NCBI GenBank assembly: GCA_028277445.1 | Contig: JANQGG010000060.1 | Location: 1 to 64,000, forward strand | DNA length: 64,000 bases | Origin: Chloroherpetonaceae bacterium | GTDB taxonomy: Bacteria > Bacteroidota > Chlorobiia > Chlorobiales > Chloroherpetonaceae | Direction: 5' to 3' | In this document: positions 28,392 to 36,935 of the stretch, piece after piece | How the letters are laid out: each line of letters begins with the position of its first letter | How positions within the stretch are numbered: position 1 is the first letter of the stretch | Program-made: the position numbers and the translations under genes | The notes under the pieces: model-generated | Seen by the model: only the letters and a program-made list of their open reading frames with translations | Databases searched by the model: none | What the model was told of the DNA's origin: nothing

Positions 28392-29927
28392 TCAACCTTC
28401 TATGTGTTCCGGGTTTGCCATGCTGAGTTTGTAATGCCGGTCAATCCAGGCGGCAGCATCCGTAAGCGATAATGTACTGGAAATATTGGTGCCGTGGTCA
28501 GGTTCAACATGCACATCGCCCAAAAATTCTTGCTGAGCTGATAATGCCATATGAAACGCTTCAAATTTTCCAAGCAATGCATAGATGGCCGACTGAGGCG
28601 TTGAACAAGCCACAGAAGGATTATTAAACCCATGCAAAAAATGCCCCTCCGGCAAGGTGGATTTCTCCAGATAGTTATGCCAATGTGTTAAAGATAAGCC
28701 CTCCTTTTCCAGCGTTTCACAAAACCGGGAGTTGATCTTTAATGTTTTACAGATGCCGGCAACCAAGGTATTGCCCACTGCATGGGCCAAAATGGTTAAG
28801 GTATCATAGGAGGGTTTGCAATCTCTGGTGAGATCAACGGTCGCAGGTGTTTCAAGAATAATCTGCCCTTTCACAAGTCCAAGCCTAAGAATATCTTTTT
28901 CGGGATCCAACCCGGTTTTATTGCATCCTGAGCGGGTTGAAAGTACCCATACATCCGGCACTTCCATCACATAGGGCTCGTCTTCTAATGCCAAACACAC
29001 ATAAAGCTGTTCATCAATAGAAACGGCCTCACCTATGCACCACCGGATGGCCGGAAACTTCTGTTGAGCCTCAGTCAGTGATAAGGCAGATTTTATTTCA
29101 ATCGGGAGCTGCCAAGCAAGAAACCCGTAACTCATGCCGGAACGATGATCTAAATACGCTTTCACAATGCGCTTGTAATATGCGCTTCGATACCCCAACG
29201 ACTCCACTGAGGTGTGCGAAAGCATACTTTGATTTTGTGCCCAGATTTTGCCACAAGACATAAAGTCACCCAGGTAACCCTTATACCTAAGCTCTGTGAG
29301 ATCAAATCCCCCTAAACGAAAAACAATGTTATGAGATTTATTAGGCGGGATCACTTGGGCGGTAAGCTTTGGGATCAGGGATGTTTGAATGGCAGAAAAA
29401 AGATCATCTGCACGTCTGTAAGTAACAATTCCCCCATTCATGGTACAAATCGTCCAAATATCGTGATCGACAAATATGGCCATATGAACCATATTCCACG
29501 CCAGAACGCCAACCACCGCATCCAGTTTTTCCTGGGTGGTTTGCATGGAATTAACCGGACATGGGGCGTTGTAAATCCCTACAATAGGATTATTGTAAAG
29601 GCTGGAGACCCTGTTGATGGCAAGCTCTTCAGGTTCATAGGCTCCCGGCGCAAAAATGACTGTTCCCGGTTTGATTTTTTGAGACGCTTCCTCCAGCAAT
29701 GCATCATCGTAATCCAAAATTTCTATGCCAAGCGCCTCAAAAGCACATTTAAGATTTTTTGTAAAGCGCTCTAGTTGTATTGATTCTTCACTTTGTGGAT
29801 AAAATGTAACTTGCAATTCGCTGGACATTTGATTTGCATCAAGCGGCACGGATTGTTTTAAACCTAAAATCGTTTGAACTGCGAGCGGGCTTATTCCTTG
29901 AAATTGCTTAGCCTTCATGTCGTCCAT
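28392..29927 (-). CDS. Uncharacterised 511-aa protein
   Basis: I do not recognise this protein. It has no signal peptide or membrane span, so it is probably cytoplasmic. It looks like a real gene: the frame is long, codon use resembles its neighbours, and intergenic sequence flanks both ends. The N-terminal third has a plausible alpha/beta fold (GTVIFAPGAYEPEELAINRVSS, NNPIVGIYNAPCPVNSMQTT, VHMAIFVDHDIWTICTMNGGIV). The C-terminal third is rich in His, Cys and aromatic residues (AHAVGNTLVAGICKTL, HWHNYL, GHFLHGFNNPSVACSTP, VHVEPDHGTNISS), which could be a metal or active site. It stands alone, convergent with the CPBP gene. Start could be the first ATG or the one three codons later. Confidence 0.7.
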   Translation of the reverse strand: MDDMKAKQFQGISPLAVQTILGLKQSVPLDANQMSSELQVTFYPQSEESIQLERFTKNLKCAFEALGIEILDYDDALLEEASQKIKPGTVIFAPGAYEPEELAINRVSSLYNNPIVGIYNAPCPVNSMQTTQEKLDAVVGVLAWNMVHMAIFVDHDIWTICTMNGGIVTYRRADDLFSAIQTSLIPKLTAQVIPPNKSHNIVFRLGGFDLTELRYKGYLGDFMSCGKIWAQNQSMLSHTSVESLGYRSAYYKRIVKAYLDHRSGMSYGFLAWQLPIEIKSALSLTEAQQKFPAIRWCIGEAVSIDEQLYVCLALEDEPYVMEVPDVWVLSTRSGCNKTGLDPEKDILRLGLVKGQIILETPATVDLTRDCKPSYDTLTILAHAVGNTLVAGICKTLKINSRFCETLEKEGLSLTHWHNYLEKSTLPEGHFLHGFNNPSVACSTPQSAIYALLGKFEAFHMALSAQQEFLGDVHVEPDHGTNISSTLSLTDAAAWIDRHYKLSMANPEHIEG

Positions 29928-30275
29928 TTTGGTAGTTAATCAGGTTGGCTATTTCACTGCTCCAACCGGACATGAAGGTAATGATTTTTTCTAAAAACTT
30001 ACTGAGATAGCAACAAGATTCTCCTGAAGTCAAAAGTTTAAACATTTTGTTTTTGCAAACAACTCGCTAAAAATCCTATTTAAGAACGTTGCTATTTTAA
30101 TGACAGTTAGAACTTCATTTAGGACATTTTTTTAGTTTGACCACTATTAAATTGTTGTTAAATAATCACTTATACAGCAACTGCTGTAAAGCACAATCCG
30201 TTTATGAAGTAATTTGATTAGTTCCTTAATACATCATTTCAATCACCATCAACTCACTCTCCCAAGGAGGCAATT
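29928..30275. other. Gene-free spacer (divergent promoter region)
   Basis: The 348 AT-rich bases between the two divergently transcribed genes contain no open frame or RNA gene that I can support. The small palindrome CAGCAACTGCTG occurs near 30177, and the last 12 bases hold the ribosome-binding site of the EEP gene. Confidence 0.6.
30265..30271 (+). promoter_or_regulatory. Strong Shine-Dalgarno site of the EEP-family gene
   Basis: CCAAGGAGG ends 5 bases before the ATG at 30276. A full AAGGAGG at ideal spacing is unusual in this window, where most starts have weak or no Shine-Dalgarno match. Confidence 0.7.
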
Positions 30276-31232
30276 ATGTTTCATGGAACGCTTAACGAAA
30301 CCACAAAAAAAGGATTAGCAATTCTAAGAGAACGTATTGAAGAAGAAAATATCCCCTCTTCAAAATTGGATGAAACACTAAACCTTGCCACTTGGAACAT
30401 TCGTGAATTTGGCAAAAAAGAACGTAGGGAAGATTCAATTCATTACATAGCCGAAATTTTGTACCAATTTGATATCATTGCGGTTACTGAATTGCGAGAG
30501 AATCTCTCCGATTTGGCAAGAATAATGCACATTCTGGGTCCATATTGGAAAGCGATCTTTTCTGATTTTACACCGGATCGTGGCGGTAATAAAGAACGTA
30601 TGGCATACCTGTACGATTCTCGCGCTGTGATTTTTACAGGCTTAGCGGCTGAAGTCGACGCACCACGCAAAAAGAATCACCAAAATGGCGAATACATTGC
30701 TGCTTTTGATTGGTGGCGCTCTCCCTTTATGGCCTCGTTTCGCGCCGGGAATTTCGACTTCGTTATGATCAGTGCGCATATTCGTTGGGGAAAAAAAGAA
30801 GAAGACCGCATAGCACCGCTTTCGTTACTAGCCGAATGGATTGATAAACGACGTAAGTCGGAGCACAATATGGATGATGATATTATTCTGCTTGGTGACT
30901 TTAACATCCCTTCTTTTGAAAGCGAGCTTTACAAAGCCATTACCTCAAAAGGGCTTACCGCACCAAAAGCCTTGATCCAGGAAGAATTTGGCTCTAATTT
31001 AACCGGCAATAAGCGCTACGATCAAATCTTTCATTATCCCATTCAAGAGAGCGAGCTAGCTGGGAGTGGTGGGGTATTGGATTTTTATCGAAACGACCAT
31101 CAAGCTTTATATCCTGATTTTGAATTAACCAAAACTGACTTCACTTACCAACTCTCAGACCATTTGCCCTTGTGGATGCAAATAAATGTAGATAGCGAAT
31201 TCGCTGCGTTAGATCAAAAGCTGATTTTTTAG
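30276..31232 (+). CDS. Endonuclease/exonuclease/phosphatase (EEP, DNase I-like) family protein
   Basis: The 318-aa protein has the EEP catalytic motifs in order: Asn in ATWNIREFG (~residue 35), Glu in AVTELRE (~72), His in ISAHIRWG (~168), Asp-x-Asn in LLGDFNIPS (~210) and Asp-His in LSDHLPLW (~302). It has no signal peptide, so it is probably an intracellular nuclease or phosphoesterase; the substrate is unknown. The start is supported by a perfect Shine-Dalgarno. It lies just before an islet of toxin-antitoxin remnants. Confidence 0.87.
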   Translation: MFHGTLNETTKKGLAILRERIEEENIPSSKLDETLNLATWNIREFGKKERREDSIHYIAEILYQFDIIAVTELRENLSDLARIMHILGPYWKAIFSDFTPDRGGNKERMAYLYDSRAVIFTGLAAEVDAPRKKNHQNGEYIAAFDWWRSPFMASFRAGNFDFVMISAHIRWGKKEEDRIAPLSLLAEWIDKRRKSEHNMDDDIILLGDFNIPSFESELYKAITSKGLTAPKALIQEEFGSNLTGNKRYDQIFHYPIQESELAGSGGVLDFYRNDHQALYPDFELTKTDFTYQLSDHLPLWMQINVDSEFAALDQKLIF

Positions 31233-31260
31233 GAGAGTGATTTAAGATTTTTTATTGCGT

Positions 31261-31545
31261 TTATTCTCTCTTTTGCCATCGTTTTGGATGACGACTACTG
31301 TGCATAACAGCAATGACTTTGATTCCGATCGATTAAATAATAAATGCCAAATGGAAATCTATGAATTAAAGCACGTTTGGTGTTTCTATGAATAGTCATG
31401 AAGAGATTGGGGTTCTGAATAACTGTGTTTATGTACGTTGAACTTCATCTAAGAAATCATCACCTAATCCGGGACGTTGCTTTTCATACCAAATAGCTGC
31501 TTCCTGAATATCTTTTCTGCTTCAGGTCTTATAAAAAGAGTTAAA
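31261..31545 (-). pseudogene. Frameshifted ParE/RelE-family toxin relic
   Basis: Reading the minus strand across three frames rebuilds a near-complete ParE-type toxin of about 95 residues. The pieces are LTLFIRPEAEK, then DIQEAAIWYEKQRPGLGDDF and LDEVQRT, then INTVIQNPNLFMTIHRNTKRAL plus IHRFPFGIYYLID, and finally GIKVIAVMHSSRHPKRWQ with a stop at 31261-31263. Single-base losses at the junctions cause three frameshifts. These segments are hallmarks of the RelE/ParE family (WYEEQRPGLGxxF, RRFPYGIYY, HxxRxPxRW). The gene is dead as it stands; it follows its antitoxin relic directly. Confidence 0.82.
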
Positions 31546-31547
31546 AT

Positions 31548-31756
31548 TTACAAACGTTTCCGAATTTCTGAAATAACATCTTTAGCAAGCCGGCCTTTGT
31601 TGCCATCAATTTTGTAAGCATCTAATCGTCTATCCAGCTCCGTGCGTTGCTCTTCGTTAAAGCTATTGCACTTTGTTCATCAGCAATACTGTCCCAAATA
31701 TCTCCAACAAGTTGTATTCGTTGAGCTATTGAAAGTTGTCTTAAATTTTTATTCAT
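31548..31756 (-). pseudogene. Frameshifted addiction-module antitoxin relic (PF09720-type)
   Basis: The minus strand reads MNKNLRQLSIAQRIQLVGDI and continues WDSIADEQSAIAL. After a one-base deletion it resumes EEQRTELDRRLDAYKIDG with an end at RKRL-stop (31548-31550). The pattern LSxxERIxLVEDIWDSIA...LDRRLxxY is that of the small antitoxins that precede ParE-family toxins. An alternative ATG lies at 31771. Together with the toxin relic this is a decayed type II toxin-antitoxin operon. Confidence 0.8.
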
Positions 31757-31865
31757 TCGCTTATACGCCATTTAAACCATTAAATCTGTTTCATTTTGAT
31801 ACTTATGTTCCTTTAGCATTGATTTCCAGAAAAGTCATTTCATTAATCTGTACTATATAACCACC

Positions 31866-32015
31866 TTTAAAAGCTCGCCAATTTTTGTATCTTACGCACA
31901 CTTTTCAAACACACAAATTTCAACAATAAATAGGATTATCACTTGCATGAAATACGATTTCACGACAACATTAGAACAGAAATGGCAGGTCAATTCGAAG
32001 CTATGTAATCCTTAA
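31866..32015 (+). pseudogene. Duplicated leuS leader and truncated leuS start (relic)
   Basis: Bases 31866-31993 repeat 32787-32911, the region upstream of and into leuS, with few changes: CGCCAATTTTTGTATCTTACG, then ACACTTTTCAAACACACAAA and ATAGGATT. After this comes ATG followed by MKYDFTTTLEQKWQV against [14 protein letters not shown] in leuS. After codon 15 the similarity ends and a stop follows at 32013-32015, giving a 22-codon stub. The two copies enclose the BrnT/BrnA module, suggesting that the module arrived with, or by recombination between, a second copy of the leuS start. Confidence 0.85.
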
Positions 32016-32064
32016 ACAGTTATCATTTCCTGTTTTTCTAAAAGTTTATCGGCTGAGTGAAAGC

Positions 32065-32295
32065 TTAAGATTGATGAGCCGCATATTCATCCAAAAGCCG
32101 TCGTATCATTTTCTGGTATTGGGTATGATGTTTTTTAGCCTCTTTCTTAAAAAATTCAATACTGGTTTTACTAAGTGAAATAGTCACTTTAACGGTTTCT
32201 TCTTTTAATGCCAATTCTTCTGGTGATGGTAAAAAATCTGATATAACTTTTACATCACCCAAAGGCTCATCGGTGTATTTTATTTTCTCTTTCAT
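32065..32295 (-). CDS. brnA: BrnA-type antitoxin
   Basis: The 76-aa product (start ATG at 32295: MKEKIKYTDEPLGDVKVISD) matches the BrnA antitoxin family. Its conserved segments are FLPSPEELALKEETVKVTIS, the ribbon-helix-helix core LSKTSIEFFKKEAKKHHTQYQ and KMIRRLLDEYAAH. BrnA binds and neutralises BrnT and represses the operon promoter. Its start overlaps the end of brnT by 29 bases, so the two are translationally coupled, with toxin first as is typical for brnTA. No internal damage is seen, in contrast to the neighbouring ParE relic. Confidence 0.9.
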   Translation of the reverse strand: MKEKIKYTDEPLGDVKVISDFLPSPEELALKEETVKVTISLSKTSIEFFKKEAKKHHTQYQKMIRRLLDEYAAHQS

Positions 32296-32560
32296 ATATC
32301 CTTTTTCCTTTCCGCCAATATCCGGCGCCAATAATTCTAATTTTACTTTTCCGGTAGGTGAATCTAACAGTTAATATGCCTTTTGATACTTTGCCAAGGC
32401 AATAATATCGTTTCTCTTCATCGCTATGTTCCAAATCTTCCAGAATAATACGCTTGTGGTCTAAAAATGCGAGTTGTGCAAAGGCAAAAGAAACACCATG
32501 TTTTTCTTGGTTTAATTTGTCTTTTGTTAAATCCCACTCAAAATCAGATTTGCTTGTCAT
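32267..32560 (-). CDS. brnT: BrnT-type ribonuclease toxin
   Basis: The 97-aa product has the BrnT/DUF497 signatures: FEWDLTKDKLNQEKHGVSFAFAQ, then LEDLEHSDEEKRYYCLGKVS and VRFTYRKSKIRIIGAGYWRKG. BrnT is a RelE-fold ribonuclease that inhibits translation until bound by BrnA. I chose the ATG at 32560 (MTSKSDFEWD), the usual N-terminus; a TTG 15 bases upstream is less likely. The pair is inserted between two copies of the leuS leader and opposes the direction of leuS. Confidence 0.9.
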   Translation of the reverse strand: MTSKSDFEWDLTKDKLNQEKHGVSFAFAQLAFLDHKRIILEDLEHSDEEKRYYCLGKVSKGILTVRFTYRKSKIRIIGAGYWRKGKRIYERENKIHR

Positions 32561-32786
32561 AACCTTAATATACAACCAAATGAAATTAATTTCAATATTT
32601 TTATATGGTTAATTATATGGTTTTTAGTGAAAGCCTTCTAATACAAAATCGCTAATTGGACAAAAATTTATATCAGTTCTATGAACATATATCTATTAGC
32701 GATACAAGACATTCATTTTTTTAACTATTCTTAAGTCAATTCCTATGAAAACCAATATTAACCGAAACGACCTTCATGCTTGAGCA

Positions 32787-32911
32787 TTTAAAACCCCGCC
32801 AATTTTTGTATCTTACGCACACTTTTCAAACACACAAATTTCAACAGTAAATAGGATTTATTATTTGCATGAAATACGATTTCACGACCATAGAACAAAA
32901 GTGGCAGGCTT
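32787..32911 (+). repeat. leuS leader, copy 2 of a direct repeat (partner 31866-31993)
   Basis: This is the functional copy: the same leader sequence precedes the intact leuS. The conserved TTTTTGTATCTTACG (TATCTTA at 32809-32815) lies 54 bases before the leuS ATG and is unchanged between copies, so it is a good promoter candidate. Differences are limited to scattered substitutions and small indels over about 125 bases. Confidence 0.85.
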
Positions 32912-35286
32912 ACTGGGCAAGCCACGAAACCTTTAAAACTCAAGATAACTCCGATAAACCCAAATACTACGTACTGGATATGTTCCCTTACCCGAGCGGT
33001 TCGGGATTGCATGTTGGTCACTTGGAAGGCTACACCGCATCCGATATTATGGCACGTTTCAAACGCAGCAAAGGGTTTGAAGTGCTTCACCCAATGGGTT
33101 GGGATGCTTTCGGGTTGCCCGCCGAGCAGTACGCCATTAAAACGGGCACGCATCCAAGAGCAACTACCGAGGCCAATGTCGCCAGCTTTAAAGACACGCT
33201 TCAGCGCATGGGTTTTTCCTACGATTGGTCGCGTGAGATCAACACCACCGATTTAGAGTATGTCAAATGGACACAGTGGATATTCCTGAAGCTTTATGAA
33301 AAAGGCCTCGCGTATGTGGATGAAGTCCCCGTGAATTGGTGCGAAGAATTGAAAGTTGTGCTGGCCAATGAGGAAGTGGATGAAAAGATCAACGATGGCT
33401 ACACCGTGGTTCGAAGGCCGCTTCGCCAATGGGTATTGAAGATCACTGCTTATGCCGAGCGTCTGTTGCAGGATCTGGAGTTGGTTGACTGGCCCGAAAG
33501 CATCAAAGAAATGCAGCGCAACTGGATCGGTAAATCCATTGGCGCCGAGCTGGATTTTCATATCCAGGGCTCGGAGCATAACCTTCGCATTTTCACCACG
33601 CGCCCCGATACGGTTTTTGGCGCTACATACATGGTGCTTTCTCCTGAGCATCCATTACTGGCCGAGATCACAACTGATCAATACAAAGCCGAACTGGAAG
33701 CCTATCAAAAACTAGCGCAGCTTAAAAGCGACCTGGAGCGAACCGGCCTTCAGAAAGAAAAAACCGGTGTATTTACCGGCGCTTACGCCATCAATCCGGC
33801 AACAGGCAAAGCAATACCCATTTGGGTGTCGGATTTTGTGCTCATGAGTTATGGGACGGGCGCAATTATGTCGGTACCGGCGCATGATGAACGCGACTGG
33901 GAATTTGCCAAGAAATTCAACCTGCCGATTATTGAAGTCATCAAAAGTCCGCACAGCGTTCAGGAAGCGGTGTTCGATGGCAAAGACAGCGTGTGTGTAA
34001 ATTCCGCGAATGAGGAGATCAGCATTGATGGCCTGAATTACCAGGAAGCCTTTGATAAAATCTCGGATTGGTTTGAGCAAAAAGGCCTCGGGCAGAGGAA
34101 AGTGAACTATAAACTGCGCGACTGGGTCTTCAGCCGCCAGCGCTACTGGGGCGAACCCATTCCAATCAAGCATTATGAAGACGGCTCGATGCGCCCCGAA
34201 CTAAACTTGCCGCTTGAGCTGCCGGAAGTTACCGCCTATGAGCCTTCCGGCACGGGCGAATCACCATTGGCTAATATTGATTCGTGGCTGTACGGCGAGG
34301 ATGAGCACGGAAAGTTCCGCCGCGAGACCAACACCATGCCGCAATGGGCTGGCAGTTGCTGGTATTATTTGCGCTTTATCGATCCGAAAAATCCCGGCGC
34401 GTTGGTGGATGCCGATAAAGAAAAATACTGGATGAATATTGATCTCTACATCGGCGGAGCCGAGCATGCCGTGTTGCACTTGCTTTATGCCCGCTTTTGG
34501 CACAAAGTACTTTATGATGTTGGCGTCGTGAGCACCAAAGAACCGTTTCAAAAGCTTTTTAACCAAGGCATGATTTTGGGCGAAGACAACGAGAAAATGT
34601 CCAAATCGCGTGGCAATGTGGTACCGGCCGATGATGTTCTGAAAAACTATGGCGCAGATGCCGTGCGGTTGTATGAAATGTTCCTCGGACCGCTTGAACA
34701 GGTCAAGCCTTGGAGCACCAACGGAATCGAAGGCGTGAGCCGGTTCCTGGGTAAGATATGGCGATTGGTATATCCAAATGAAAATGACAGCGCCGTTCAG
34801 GTTAACGACTCACCCATGCCTGAGGGTATTGGCAAGCAAATGCACAAAACCATTAAAAAAGTAGGCGACGATATGGCGCAGTTGAAGTTCAACACGGCTA
34901 TATCCGAAATGATGATCTACACCAACGAGCTGCAAAAACACAAATGTACCAGCCGTGAGGCCATTGAAACCTTATTGGTTTTACTGAGTTCACTTGCTCC
35001 GCATATCACTGAAGAATTGTGGCAAGCATTGGGACACGAAGAATCCATTTCCTTTGCCCGTTTCCCGGAGTATGATCCGCAGCTCGCCAAAGATGATGTT
35101 GTCACGATTGCTGTTCAGGTCAATGGAAAACTCCGTGGCACGTTTGAAACTGCTGCCGGCACGGACAAACAAGAGGTGTTAACGCAAGCCAAAACTCTTG
35201 AAAGCGTCGCGCGGTTTATTGATAGCAAAACTATCGTGAAAGAAATTGTAGTACCGAATAAATTGGTGAATTTGGTCGCAAAGTAA
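32869..35286 (+). CDS. leuS: Leucyl-tRNA synthetase
   Basis: LeuRS charges tRNA-Leu. The 805-aa protein contains the class I HIGH motif as HVGH (48-51, in [17 protein letters not shown]), the editing domain with [21 protein letters not shown] and the [16 protein letters not shown] segment, [11 protein letters not shown] in the second catalytic part, and KMSKS at 576-580. The C-terminal anticodon-binding and small terminal domain ([12 protein letters not shown]...[11 protein letters not shown]) are complete. Its leader is duplicated 920 bases upstream. Confidence 0.98.
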   Translation: MKYDFTTIEQKWQAYWASHETFKTQDNSDKPKYYVLDMFPYPSGSGLHVGHLEGYTASDIMARFKRSKGFEVLHPMGWDAFGLPAEQYAIKTGTHPRATTEANVASFKDTLQRMGFSYDWSREINTTDLEYVKWTQWIFLKLYEKGLAYVDEVPVNWCEELKVVLANEEVDEKINDGYTVVRRPLRQWVLKITAYAERLLQDLELVDWPESIKEMQRNWIGKSIGAELDFHIQGSEHNLRIFTTRPDTVFGATYMVLSPEHPLLAEITTDQYKAELEAYQKLAQLKSDLERTGLQKEKTGVFTGAYAINPATGKAIPIWVSDFVLMSYGTGAIMSVPAHDERDWEFAKKFNLPIIEVIKSPHSVQEAVFDGKDSVCVNSANEEISIDGLNYQEAFDKISDWFEQKGLGQRKVNYKLRDWVFSRQRYWGEPIPIKHYEDGSMRPELNLPLELPEVTAYEPSGTGESPLANIDSWLYGEDEHGKFRRETNTMPQWAGSCWYYLRFIDPKNPGALVDADKEKYWMNIDLYIGGAEHAVLHLLYARFWHKVLYDVGVVSTKEPFQKLFNQGMILGEDNEKMSKSRGNVVPADDVLKNYGADAVRLYEMFLGPLEQVKPWSTNGIEGVSRFLGKIWRLVYPNENDSAVQVNDSPMPEGIGKQMHKTIKKVGDDMAQLKFNTAISEMMIYTNELQKHKCTSREAIETLLVLLSSLAPHITEELWQALGHEESISFARFPEYDPQLAKDDVVTIAVQVNGKLRGTFETAAGTDKQEVLTQAKTLESVARFIDSKTIVKEIVVPNKLVNLVAK

Positions 35287-35298
35287 TGGATTCCTGAA

Positions 35299-35323
35299 GC
35301 AGGCATCTTTTTAAGATGTCTGC
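35299..35323 (+). terminator. Hairpin after leuS
   Basis: GCAGGCATCTT and AAGATGTCTGC form an 11-pair stem with one G-T wobble, 12 bases after the leuS stop. There is no clean T tract, so termination strength is uncertain. Confidence 0.55.
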
Positions 35324-35406
35324 TTATCACCCGTGCCACTCATTTTATGAAAGCATATAAAAATCCCTGCCTTTGTTAGAAATGCTTATTCAAGTATTCA
35401 CAAAAT

Positions 35407-36069
35407 TTAAATCTCAGGATCGCCTGCCTGTACATTCAGAAATGACGGTGTGGAAAACTCGCCACGAAGCTTGCGGTATAAGTAAGCCACGGCAATTGAT
35501 GATACCGGTAAAGTAACGAGCAAACCTACAACCAAAAATAAAAATCCGGCAATATTGATTAGTATGATCATTGCACTGAAACCCAATAACGGCCAAAAAT
35601 AGCCTTTGGTCATTGAAAAACTTTGCTTAATGGCTTCAGTTGCGCTCAATTCTTCATCTACCACCAGATAGCCAAAAAACATCAATCGTATGCCAAAAAA
35701 TAAACCCGGTAAGATAAATACGATCATTCCAATTATAACCGCTGCCAGGTAAATCAATTGAGCTATAAAATATTTCAAAAAGAGCTGGAACGAAGAGATA
35801 ATGTCATTAAAATCAAGTGGTTTTCCATCGGTGCATTTTAAATAAATCCGCAAAATACCCATGCTAAAATATATGCTTACCCCTAAAAAAAAGAGGTTTA
35901 AAATGTTCCATTCCATGGAACCAGCGTCATATGATATTTCGCTCAGTTGATTTTCGATTACCGACAGCAAAATGATAATCAACTGAATGCCAATTAAAAA
36001 CCCGGGATTTTGTTTAAACTTTTCCCATGCATGTGAAAACGGCGCAGATAATGAAATTTGTTCTTGCAT
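35407..36069 (-). CDS. Multi-pass membrane protein, glycerophosphoryl-diester-phosphodiesterase-membrane-domain/DUF975-like
   Basis: The 220-aa protein (start ATG at 36069, MQEQISLSAPFSHAWEKFKQN) has about five or six hydrophobic spans and the pattern of bacterial integral membrane proteins of this type. The visible segments are AWEKFKQNPGFLIGIQLIIIL, ILPGLFFGIRLMFFGYLVVDE and ATEAIKQSFSMTKGYFWPL. The 'A.E.AI..S...TKG..W.L' segment is typical of the family. Function is unknown. An upstream in-frame extension of 43 codons is AT-rich and lacks similarity, so I excluded it. Confidence 0.75.
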   Translation of the reverse strand: MQEQISLSAPFSHAWEKFKQNPGFLIGIQLIIILLSVIENQLSEISYDAGSMEWNILNLFFLGVSIYFSMGILRIYLKCTDGKPLDFNDIISSFQLFLKYFIAQLIYLAAVIIGMIVFILPGLFFGIRLMFFGYLVVDEELSATEAIKQSFSMTKGYFWPLLGFSAMIILINIAGFLFLVVGLLVTLPVSSIAVAYLYRKLRGEFSTPSFLNVQAGDPEI

Positions 36070-36238
36070 GTTTTTATTAAAATAATCTCTAAAAAAATTG
36101 GTTAGGATTAAATAAAGGTCTTCATTTATAATTTTGAAAGCAAATGATTCGTGATTTTTTGTTATATCAAAGCAGATCAATTTATAACAATAATTCAACG
36201 GTTAGTTTTTTAAACTTTATCTCCGCATTAGATTTATC

Positions 36239-36910
36239 ATGCATCAAAAAACCTTAATAATTTTTAAACTGCTTTTCTTGCAAGCTTTTATCATTATTCT
36301 TCCGGGATGGGTTTGGGGCGATCTCACTGACTGGAAACTATGGCTCTCATATCTATGTTTTGTTCTTCTTTTTTCAAGATCAATCCGCCGAGAACTCAAA
36401 TACGGCAATTTTTCGGACCGCAAAACCGATCAGCAAATCCAAACGAAATCCGGCAGGCTATTTTATATGGTGTTATTGATCGGCATCTTTCTTAGCCTAT
36501 GGCTTTCAATTTACGACTATTATCACCCTATTTTTGATTGGACATATTGGATAGCCTTAGATTATCTGGGTATGGTTTCTATGATTACAGGGGTTATCTT
36601 AAATTTTCATGCAGCATCCATTTTAGGTGAATTTTATGATCGTTTAAACATTTCTTCCAACCACAAACTGATTAAAAACGGCATCTATAAAATTCTTCGC
36701 CACCCAATTTATACCAGTTATTATCTGCTGTTTAGTGGGTTTTGTATTTTTTTTCATAGCCCGTTAGGCATAGCACTACTAACCCTTATTTTTTTTGTAA
36801 GTTACTCAAACCGGATACGCATAGAAGAAAAGATGCTTTTAGAAACTTTTGGCGAAGAGTATCGACTCTACATGCAACAAACCTGGCGTTTCATACCGTT
36901 TATTTATTGA
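36239..36910 (+). CDS. Isoprenylcysteine carboxyl methyltransferase (ICMT/PEMT) family membrane protein
   Basis: The 223-aa protein has about five membrane spans and the C-terminal family motif for SAM binding: LIKNGIYKILRHPIYTSYY, followed by NRIRIEEKMLLETFGEEYRLYM. In bacteria, members methylate small lipids or unknown membrane substrates. Its stop is 25 bases before the CHAD protein start, so the two form an operon. A second member of the family is at 47850-48548. Confidence 0.85.
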   Translation: MHQKTLIIFKLLFLQAFIIILPGWVWGDLTDWKLWLSYLCFVLLFSRSIRRELKYGNFSDRKTDQQIQTKSGRLFYMVLLIGIFLSLWLSIYDYYHPIFDWTYWIALDYLGMVSMITGVILNFHAASILGEFYDRLNISSNHKLIKNGIYKILRHPIYTSYYLLFSGFCIFFHSPLGIALLTLIFFVSYSNRIRIEEKMLLETFGEEYRLYMQQTWRFIPFIY

Positions 36911-36935
36911 TGCGCCATTTGAAACCGATTTGCTC

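Noticed and set aside
31642-31860. 72-codon plus-strand frame in the toxin-antitoxin islet
   Set aside because: It is antisense to the recognisable antitoxin relic and has no independent support.
36849-36935. N-terminal extension of the CHAD gene into the ICMT-like gene
   Set aside because: It starts with TTG inside another coding region and adds 29 residues without similarity; the ATG at 36936 gives a normal CHAD N-terminus.
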